NCBI RefSeq assembly: GCF_008195825.1
Contig: NZ_CP043329.1
Span: 1,984,001-2,048,000, forward strand
DNA: 64,000 bases
Reading direction: 5' to 3'
Origin: Pedobacter aquae
Lineage (GTDB): Bacteria > Bacteroidota > Bacteroidia > Sphingobacteriales > Sphingobacteriaceae
Part shown: piece by piece, positions 57,100 through 64,000 of the stretch
How the letters are laid out: every line of letters begins with the position of its first letter
Position numbering within the stretch: position 1 is the stretch's first letter
Made by a program: the position numbers and the translations under genes
Notes under the pieces: model-generated
The model's database searches: none
What the model was told of the DNA's origin: nothing
Seen by the model: the letters and a program-made list of their open reading frames with translations, nothing else

Positions 57100-59205
57100 T
57101 TATGCGTTTGCAGATTTCTCTAACTCCGGTTGATTTCTGTGATTTTTAACTTTCTCAAGAAAATCATTTGCTTGTGCAAGGTAAGACTCTGCAAAAGCTG
57201 CTGTAGGCTCATTTTTATTGATTTCTAAAACTAAATCGCTAAAAGGACCATCTACAAACTGTCCTTCAAAACGCTCTGTAAATTCTTTGATGATACCAGA
57301 TTGTGTACTGCTATTCACTCCCAAATCTAACAATAATGCTTTAGCACCACTAACAAATACGCTATAAGAATAGTAAATAGCATCGGCCCAAGCTTGTTTT
57401 TCATAAGCTTCTACTGCCCAGCTAAATTTCTCTTCAGCTTCAAATATTAAAGTAGCTACTAAGTCTATTACAACACCAGCACACTCACCAACCCCAATAG
57501 CCGTTTGGAAAGTTTCTTCATGTCCCCAATCAACAAAATCACTATCGGTAAACAAAGTGCTATCTGCCAAAGGCTTTAATAATTGATAGAAATAATCTTT
57601 TCCTTTTTCATCGTAATAAGCGTGGAATGTTTGGTTTTCTGATGCATTTGTATGAAAATCATCCAACACATTCCTTAAAACCTGTGGTGCTCTTTTAGAT
57701 GGAACTTTTAAAACTTTATCTGCTGCTCTGCCTAAACCATCGCCAACAATACCACCACCTAAAAGTACTTGTACCGCTGGTAAAACTTTACCATTGGCTT
57801 TTAAAGAACTTCCGTGGAAACCAATATGTGCTAAACCATGCTGACCGCAGCTATTCATACATCCACTAATTTTAATTTTGATATCTCTATCGTAAATCAA
57901 CTCTGGATATTCCTCATAAATTACTGATTCTAAAATACGGCTTAGCTCTGTACTGTTAGAGATACCCAAATTGCAAGTATCTGTACCCGGGCAGGTAGTC
58001 ACATCGGCAACGCTATCAAAACCTAAAGCAACCAGATTTAATGATTTTAAAACATTATACAAAGCAGGTAAATTTTCTGCTGGCACATATTTTAAAAGTA
58101 AACCTTGGTTAATGGTGATTCTAATCTCATCTGCAACTAAATTCTTGATACCATCAATCAATAACCTTGCTTGTGCAGTAGGCATATCGCCAGTGCTTAC
58201 TTTTATATAAGCCCCAAAAAAGCCTTCTTGCTTTTGCTCGAAAGTATTGGTAGCTACCCATTTTTGGTATTCAACTTCATCTATAACGGTTACTTGCTCA
58301 GTAACTTTTACTGGTAAAACCGGAGTTTTAACGGTATCTCTGTTGATTTTAAAAGTCTTAACTTTTATAGCGGTCTTTTCTTCTTCAACTAATCTTAAAA
58401 CTTCGTCTATCCCGATTTTATTAACCAAGAACTTCATACGAGCTTTATTTCTGTTATTACGCTCGCCATATCTATCAAAAACACGAAGTACAGCTTCTCC
58501 AAAAGGGATAATATCGTCTTCATGCATAAACTCGCTTACTACATGCGCTAAAGAAGGTTGTGCACCCAAACCACCACCTAGTAAAACTTTGAAACCTCTT
58601 ACTTCTTGGCCGTTCTCTATTTTCACTTTAGGGATAAAACCTAAATCATGAATAAAAGAGAAAGCAGTATCATCATCACTTGAAGAAAAAGAAATCTTAA
58701 TTTTTCTACCCATTTCTTGGCAGATAGGATTTCTTAGAAAATACTCGAAATATGCCTGTGCATAAGGAGAAACATCAAATGGTTCTTTAGGATCTATTCC
58801 TGAAGTTGGCGATGCTGTAACATTTCTTACCGTGTTACCGCAAGCTTCTCTTAAAGTAATATCATCTTCTGCAAGTTTTGCCCATAATTCTGGCGTTCTA
58901 TCTAAACTTACATAATGAATTTGAATATCCTGACGGGTAGTAAAATGCAGATTTTTTGATGCATACTCATCGGAAATATCTGCAATTTTTAAAATTTGCT
59001 TAAAAGTAACTTTACCAAAAGGTAATTTGATACGAACCATTTGAACACCAGGCTGTCTTTGGCCGTAAACGCCTCTGGCCAACCTTAGACTTCTAAATTT
59101 TTCATCATGAATTTTTCCTTCACGAAAAGCTCTAATCTTTTGTTCAAGATCTATAATTTCTTTTTCTACTAAAGGATTTTCAAGTTCTGTTCTAAAGCTT
59201 TGCAT
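57100..59205 (-). CDS. Sulfite/nitrite reductase with C-terminal HEPN-like domain
   Basis: 701 residues. Siroheme/4Fe-4S protein: ferredoxin-like repeats (VRIKLPFGKVTFKQILKIAD, LHFTTRQDIQIHYV) and cluster cysteines in VTTCPGTDTCNLGISNST and ISGCMNSCGQHGLAHIGF. Residues beyond about 560 form an additional helical part (WAVEAYEKQAWADAIYYSYS, SGAKALLLDLG) typical of HEPN folds, rarely fused to sulfite reductase outside Bacteroidota. Genomic context shows the assimilatory sulfite function. Intrinsic terminator 14 bases before ATG (59219-59256). Confidence 0.9.
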   Translation of the reverse strand: MQSFRTELENPLVEKEIIDLEQKIRAFREGKIHDEKFRSLRLARGVYGQRQPGVQMVRIKLPFGKVTFKQILKIADISDEYASKNLHFTTRQDIQIHYVSLDRTPELWAKLAEDDITLREACGNTVRNVTASPTSGIDPKEPFDVSPYAQAYFEYFLRNPICQEMGRKIKISFSSSDDDTAFSFIHDLGFIPKVKIENGQEVRGFKVLLGGGLGAQPSLAHVVSEFMHEDDIIPFGEAVLRVFDRYGERNNRNKARMKFLVNKIGIDEVLRLVEEEKTAIKVKTFKINRDTVKTPVLPVKVTEQVTVIDEVEYQKWVATNTFEQKQEGFFGAYIKVSTGDMPTAQARLLIDGIKNLVADEIRITINQGLLLKYVPAENLPALYNVLKSLNLVALGFDSVADVTTCPGTDTCNLGISNSTELSRILESVIYEEYPELIYDRDIKIKISGCMNSCGQHGLAHIGFHGSSLKANGKVLPAVQVLLGGGIVGDGLGRAADKVLKVPSKRAPQVLRNVLDDFHTNASENQTFHAYYDEKGKDYFYQLLKPLADSTLFTDSDFVDWGHEETFQTAIGVGECAGVVIDLVATLIFEAEEKFSWAVEAYEKQAWADAIYYSYSVFVSGAKALLLDLGVNSSTQSGIIKEFTERFEGQFVDGPFSDLVLEINKNEPTAAFAESYLAQANDFLEKVKNHRNQPELEKSANA

Positions 59206-59423
59206 AATATTTTTATATAAAAAAACCTCCCTGAAACAAATCAGAAGAGGTTTTCAATTAACACACTAGAAATAATATTTTGATGTGCTTGCTCTCCTGT
59301 ACCCACCTCAACTATTTATTTTTTGCAGGTAAAATTCAACTGTAAACCATCAAACTAATTTTGACTTCTGCAAATATATATAAAGTATACAGAATTAGTA
59401 GACATTTTTTAAAAAAAATCAGC
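59206..59423 (-). promoter_or_regulatory. Leader with intrinsic terminator (attenuator candidate) before sulfite reductase
   Basis: A minus-strand -7-type box TATATTTG (59378-59371), then about 115 bases of leader, then a hairpin (AAAACCTC / GAGGTTTT plus CTGA/TCAG, 59219-59256) with a seven-T run ending only 14 bases before the sulfite reductase ATG. No room is left for a promoter after the hairpin, so transcription must pass it. Two tiny reading frames occur in the leader (MVYS; and a GTG frame starting GTGEQAHQ). No known riboswitch core was recognised. Confidence 0.55.
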
Positions 59424-59855
59424 TTAGCCAGCTAATCTTTTCTCCTTAGCAATTAAATCTGCGATGGTAGTCTCAGATAAAATTTTTAAAGTTGCGTCTC
59501 TTACATCTTTAAAAGTATCTCTGATACCGCAAGTGCTTTCCTCTTTACACTCATCGCAACGTTGATAAAAATTTAAGCTTACGCAAGGTAATTGAGCTAT
59601 TGGCCCCCCGGTCAAGCGCATTACTTGCACAAGATTTATCTCTTGAGGATCTTTTAATAAAGAATAACCACCGCCAGCACCTTTTTTACTGTATAAAAAG
59701 CCAGCATTACGCAACTCGAGCAAAATTTGTTCGAGAAATTTCTTAGGAATTTTCTCTGTTTCTGCAATAAAAGAAATATTAACAGATTCTTTCTGGTAGC
59801 GTTCTCCTAAAGCAATAAGTGCTCTAATAGCGTATTTGGTTTTCTTGGATAACAT
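59424..59855 (-). CDS. Rrf2 family transcriptional regulator
   Basis: 143 residues. N-terminal winged helix (LSKKTKYAIRALIALGERYQ, IPKKFLEQILLELRNAGFLYSKKGAGGGYSL) and cysteines C-x9-C-x2-C-x6-C (LPCVSLNFYQRCDECKEESTCGI), consistent with an Fe-S or thiol-responsive IscR/CymR type. Position directly before the sulfur operon suggests it controls it. Confidence 0.9.
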   Translation of the reverse strand: MLSKKTKYAIRALIALGERYQKESVNISFIAETEKIPKKFLEQILLELRNAGFLYSKKGAGGGYSLLKDPQEINLVQVMRLTGGPIAQLPCVSLNFYQRCDECKEESTCGIRDTFKDVRDATLKILSETTIADLIAKEKRLAG

Positions 59856-59856
59856 T

Positions 59857-60272
59857 TTAATTTATTTCTATAGCATAGGTAATATCAACACCGCCTGCTG
59901 CAAGCATATCATGTACAGAGCAGTATTTTTTCACAGCCAATTCTGCTGCCTTTTCTACCTTTTGCAAATCTAAGTTACCTTTAAATTTAAAATCATATGT
60001 ATAGAAGTGAAAACTGCTGGTATACCATCTTTTCTTTGGGCTTCTACTACCACTTTTAAATCTTCTATAACTTGTCTTTGTTTTTTTAGTATTGATATTA
60101 AATCTAAAGAACTGCAAGACGCTAACGCCATTAAAACTAGCTCCATAGGTCTTGCGCCTAAACCTTCACCGCCAATTTCCGGAGAACCGTCTATATGTAC
60201 TTTAATATCACTAAAACTACTTGCAGCTTCGAAATGTACTGCATCGTTAACTCTATTTAATTCTACTTTCAT
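59857..60272 (-). CDS. OsmC/Ohr family protein (frameshift near 59995-60000)
   Basis: 138 residues when one base is added near 59995-60000 (FTSIH then YDFKFKGNLDLQKVEKAAEL). Two halves in different frames both match OsmC: ARPMELVLMALASCSSLDLISIL contains the active cysteine region and VKKYCSVHDMLAAGGVDITY the second cysteine. Thiol peroxidase-like or disulfide-handling role. Between metZ and the Rrf2 regulator. Confidence 0.85.
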
Positions 60273-60396
60273 TTTTTAGATATGAGTATGGAGATGTGAG
60301 CTATGAGACTTGCCTATCGTGAGATAAATTAACATATCGCATAACTCAAATGACCTTAATTCTAACTATTAACTAATGAACTATATACTAATGAAA
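60273..60396. other. Repeat-like spacer metZ-OsmC
   Basis: ATGAGTATGGAGATGTGAGC/TATGAG and ACTAATGAACTATATACTAATG stretches. This looks like degenerate dispersed repeat filler; no gene found. Confidence 0.4.
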
Positions 60397-61566
60397 TTAC
60401 CTACTAACCTCTAAAGCTTTAGAAATATCCTCCACAATATCATCAATATTTTCTAAACCCACAGAAATCCTGATACTACCTGGAAAAATACCAATTTGCT
60501 TACGCTCTTCTTCTGATAATTTAGAGTGCGTAGTTGATGCCGGATGTGTTGCAATGGTTCTTGAATCTCCTAAATTTGAAGAAATCAAAACCATTTCTAA
60601 AGCATCTAAGAAACGCTTTGCTCTTTCAAAACCACCTTTTATAACAAAAGTTACAATTCCACCGCCTTGTTTCATTTGTCTTTTTGCCAAATCATATTGT
60701 GGATGCGATGGTAAATGCGGATACCTAACTACTTCAACTTCTGCACTAGCTTCTAAAGCTTCTGCTACTTTTAAAGCGTTGCTACAATGCCTATCCATTC
60801 TTACAGGTAAAGTTTCTAAGCTTTTAGATAATAGCCAAGCGTTAAATGCAGACATGGCTGGGCCTGTATGCCTAATGAAGAACATCATCTCCTTAATTAA
60901 ATCTGCTTTCCCGGCAACAATACCACCTAAAACACGTCCTTGTCCGTCCATATATTTTGTGGCAGAGTGACTCACAATATCAACGCCGTAAGCGATAGGC
61001 TTTTGTAGATATGGGGTTGCAAAGCAATTATCTACATTGATAATAATGTTTGGATACTTTTCTTTGATTTTACAAAGCCACTCTAAATCAACCAGCTCAA
61101 GACCTGGGTTTGATGGCGTTTCTAAGAAAATCATTTTAGTGTTTTCTTGTATAGCTGCTTCTAAACCTTCTGGATTTGCAGCATCAACATAAGTTGAGGT
61201 AATACCCCATCTAGGAAACAAAGTTGTTAAAAGCTGATGGGTAGAACCAAAAATAGAACGGAAAGCCACCACATGATCGCCACTTTTTAATAAGCCAGCA
61301 AATGATGCAAATACAGCCGCCATGCCAGAAGAAAAAGCCAAACCTGCCTCTGCTCCTTCTAAAGCGCATACTTTTTCAATAAACTCGGTTGTGTTGGGGT
61401 TAGAGTATCTTGAGTAAATATTCCCTTGTATTTCATCAGCAAAAATAGCTCTACCTTGTTCAGCATCATCAAATATAAAACTTGATGTTAGGTATAAAGG
61501 AACAGAATGCTCTCTGTTTTGTGATCTTGCTGCTTGTGTTCTTATTAATTTTGATTCTTCTTTCAT
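60397..61566 (-). CDS. metZ: O-succinylhomoserine sulfhydrylase-type PLP enzyme
   Basis: 389 residues, Cys/Met metabolism PLP family. YSRYSNPNTTEFIEKVCALEGA, AFSSGMAAVFASFAGLLKSG, VDNCFATPYLQKP, PLP lysine in SHSATKYMDGQGRVLGG, and the family GDSRTIATHPASTTHSKL. Most like MetZ, which joins sulfide to O-succinylhomoserine giving homocysteine; cystathionine gamma-synthase is the alternative. It precedes the sulfate-reduction genes, so sulfide produced there would be used here. Confidence 0.88.
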   Translation of the reverse strand: MKEESKLIRTQAARSQNREHSVPLYLTSSFIFDDAEQGRAIFADEIQGNIYSRYSNPNTTEFIEKVCALEGAEAGLAFSSGMAAVFASFAGLLKSGDHVVAFRSIFGSTHQLLTTLFPRWGITSTYVDAANPEGLEAAIQENTKMIFLETPSNPGLELVDLEWLCKIKEKYPNIIINVDNCFATPYLQKPIAYGVDIVSHSATKYMDGQGRVLGGIVAGKADLIKEMMFFIRHTGPAMSAFNAWLLSKSLETLPVRMDRHCSNALKVAEALEASAEVEVVRYPHLPSHPQYDLAKRQMKQGGGIVTFVIKGGFERAKRFLDALEMVLISSNLGDSRTIATHPASTTHSKLSEEERKQIGIFPGSIRISVGLENIDDIVEDISKALEVSR

Positions 61567-61691
61567 CTTTATTCAGTTGTCAGTTTTTAGTTGACAGTTA
61601 TCAGTTTCTCGTTGTCAGTTGACCATTGCCAGTTTTAGTTAGCCTTCCAAACTTCGGACTTCGGACTTCGGTCATCAAACCTCTGTCTTCA
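61567..61691. repeat. CAGTTGTCAGTT-type repeat spacer
   Basis: Between metZ and uvrA: repeated AGTTGTCAGTT, AGTTGACAGTTATCAGTT, GTTGTCAGTTGACC and a triple ACTTCGG. Dispersed repeat filler without a gene. Confidence 0.65.
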
Positions 61692-64000
61692 TCAAAACCT
61701 CTCTCTCAAATATTCCCCAGTATATGATTTTTGTTCTTTGATGAGCTGTTCTGGTGTGCCTTCAAAAACTAGGTTACCACCTTTATCGCCACCTTCTGGG
61801 CCAATATCTATTATCCAATCTGCACATTTTATAACATCCATATTATGCTCTATCACAATAATAGTATTGCCTTGCTCTATTAATGCTTCAAAAGATTTTA
61901 GCAATTTTTTAATATCATGAAAATGCAAACCTGTGGTTGGCTCGTCAAAAATGAATAAATTTTTGTGACTATTATTACCTTTTATAAGAAAAGATGCCAA
62001 TTTTATCCTTTGTGCCTCGCCTCCAGATAGCGTATTTGATGATTGTCCTAAGTGTACATAACCCAAACCAACATCTGCCAAAGGTTTTATTTTATTGATG
62101 ATTTTTTGCTCAGATTCAAAGAATACCAAAGCTTCATCAATGGTCAAGTCTAAAACCTCTGATACCGTTTTATCTTTATAAGTAACATCTAAAACGTGTT
62201 GTTTAAAACGTTTTCCTCCGCAAGCTTCACATGGCAAGAATATATCTGCCATAAATTGCATCTCTATTTTCACCTCGCCTTCGCCTTGGCAAACATCACA
62301 CCTACCCCCTCAACGTTAAAAGAGAAGGCCGCTGGTTTTAATCCGGCTGCTTTAGCCGCAGGTTGTGCTGCGTATAAAGCTCTTATCTCATCCCAAGCCT
62401 TAACATAAGTAACCGGATTTGAACGAGACGAACGCCCTATTGGATTTTGATCTACCAACTCAACCTGATTTAATAAATCATAAGCCCCTTCTATACCATC
62501 ATACAAACCGGTTTGCTCACCAGAATAATTACCTAAAACTTTTTGTAAAGCAGGAAATAAAACTCTTTTTACCAAAGATGTTTTACCCGAACCCGATACT
62601 CCTGTAACAGCAGTTAATACATTAAGCGGAAATTTTACATTGATATTTTGAAGATTATTTTCTCTTGCTCCTTTTATTTCTATAAAATCTACTGGCTTTC
62701 TTCTATTCTTAGGAATAGCAATTGCTTCTCTTCCACTCAGGTATTTACCGGTTAAACTCTTCTCATCTTTAAGAATCTGTTGGTAAGAGCCTTCGAAAAT
62801 TAAATTTCCCCCTTGTGTACCTGCTTCGGGGCCAATATCAATGATATGATCTGCGGCTTGCATAATTTCTTCCTCATGCTCTACTACCAAAACGGTATTA
62901 CCAACATCTCGTAAAGATTTTAAAACACCTATCAGTCTGTTAGTGTCCCTTGGGTGTAAGCCTATACTTGGCTCATCTAAAACATAAACAGAGCCTACCA
63001 AAGAACTGCCAAGAGATGTTGCCAGGTTAATTCTTTGCGACTCGCCACCGGATAAGGTGTTGGATAAACGATTTAAAGTTAAATATCCTAAACCAACCTC
63101 GTTTAAAAAAACAACTCGGTTAGTGATTTCTAATAACAATCTTTTAGAGATTTTCTGCTGCTGCTCGTCTAATTCGATATGTTTAAAAAACTCCAGAAGT
63201 TTCTCTAAAGGCATTAAAACCAAATCTGTAATAGAAAAGCCATTAACCTTAACATAAGCAGCATCTGGACGTAAGCGTGTACCCAGGCAGTCTGGACAAT
63301 TGGTTTTACCACGATAACGTGATAGCATTACCCGATATTGAATTTTATAGGTTTGTTCTTCTAGATATTTAAAAAATTCATCTAAGCCTTCGAAATATTT
63401 ATTCCCTTTCCAAAGCAATTTACGCTCTGCAACGGTTAACTGGCTAACAGGTCTGTGAATAGGAAAATCAAATTTTGATGCATTTTTAATGAGCTTATCT
63501 AACCATTCTCGCATCTTTTCGCCACGCCAAGGAGCTATAGCACCATCATAAATAGATTTTGATTTATCTGGGATAACCAAATCTTCATCAATACCTATTA
63601 CTTTTCCGTAACCTTCGCATTTTGGGCATGCTCCGTAAGGATTATTAAAGCTAAAGAAATTTGGAGTTGGCTCCTCAAACTTTATCCCGTCTAACTCAAA
63701 CCTATCTGTAAAATGCTTTCTATCATCGCTATAATCAACAAAGCAATCGCCTTTACCTTCAAAAAAAGCAGTTTGTACAGAGTCTGCAATTCTACTTAAA
63801 GTTTCATCTTCTTGATTGGTTACTACCCTATCTATCAGGATTAAGATTGCATGCTCATCGGCTAAATATTCGTTCTTAATGCTAGCATCTTCCAAGATGG
63901 CTTCAACCTTTTTTATCTCACCTTTAAAAACAACTCTGGCGAAGCCTTTCTGCAATAATACAGCTAACTCTTCTTTTAAAGTTCTGTTATTGTGTGGATG
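61692..64000 (-). CDS. uvrA: UvrABC excinuclease subunit A, partial (frameshift at 62305-62309; runs off right edge)
   Basis: C-terminal about 770 residues of UvrA, the damage-recognising ABC ATPase of nucleotide excision repair. Zinc-finger 1 (YGACPKCEGYGKVIGID), first signature LSGGESQRINLATSLGSSL, second Walker A TGVSGSGKTSLVKRVLFPAL, zinc site 2 (PCEACGGKRFKQHVLDV), second signature LSGGEAQRIKLASFLI. The frame breaks at a five-C run (62305-62309); one more base restores VEGGRCDVCQGEGEVKIEM. The N-terminus lies beyond base 64000. Confidence 0.94.

Noticed and set aside
59206-59423. SAM-I riboswitch before sulfite reductase
   Set aside because: The conserved SAM-I core was not found; only GAGGTGGG-like similarity, which is insufficient.

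Overview
The window looks like a chromosomal segment of a Bacteroidota bacterium, most likely family Sphingobacteriaceae (Pedobacter-like). The reasons are low G+C, a TTTG-N19-TAnnTTTG promoter ahead of parE, a CarboxypepD_reg-type TonB receptor, bacillithiol synthesis (BshC), the L28-L33-DUF4295-ftsY block, and the parA-parB-DUF5683-dapB-lepB and ftsX-DUF3098-uppP-truB-ribF gene orders. It is mostly core housekeeping sequence. I see no phage, rRNA, CRISPR or complete insertion sequence.

Layout. 1-1.2 kb: start of a large propeller-type sensor gene running off the left edge. 1.3-8.7 kb: parC, a GxxExxY nuclease-fold gene, a tandem array of about 154-bp units, cda, parE, tcdA. 8.7-17.5 kb: TatD, DUF4403, tRNA-Ala, several small genes, an Old Yellow Enzyme, lpxB, surE, a ClC channel. 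17.7-25.5 kb: an acetate-type block with acs, a receiver protein, a symporter-histidine kinase fusion, two small membrane proteins, an MFS carrier and an InsA-like DNA-binding protein. 25.7-32 kb: ribosomal proteins, ftsY, a second GxxExxY gene, rimO, bshC, a malate/lactate-type dehydrogenase. 32-37 kb: a PIN toxin-antitoxin pair, lepB, dapB, parB, parA. 37-41.7 kb: an FMN reductase, a BtuF-like binding protein, a TonB-linked receptor, a small exported protein. 41.7-50.2 kb: leuS, then divergent ftsX-DUF3098-uppP-truB-ribF-DUF2157. 50.3-52.5 kb: YceI, LysE-type and DMT transporters. 52.6-61.6 kb: one strand carries sulfate assimilation through to homocysteine (metZ, OsmC, Rrf2 regulator, sulfite reductase, CysG/TauE fusion, APS reductase, cysD, cysN). 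61.7-64 kb: uvrA, cut by the right edge.

Two signals stand out. First, leuS contains an in-frame insertion of about 176 codons carrying a complete DUF559 PD-(D/E)XK/Vsr-like nuclease domain. It is bounded by two oppositely oriented copies of a roughly 40-bp palindromic element, and a third copy lies elsewhere in leuS. Two further PD-(D/E)XK (GxxExxY) genes in the window also sit against inverted-repeat DNA. This suggests small nuclease genes travelling with palindromic repeats, even into essential reading frames. Second, at least a dozen genes, including parE, rimO, uvrA and cda, are each broken by one missing base, nearly always in a homopolymer. Restoring that base gives normal-length proteins, so these look like sequencing errors rather than real pseudogenes, and I annotate the genes as single units.
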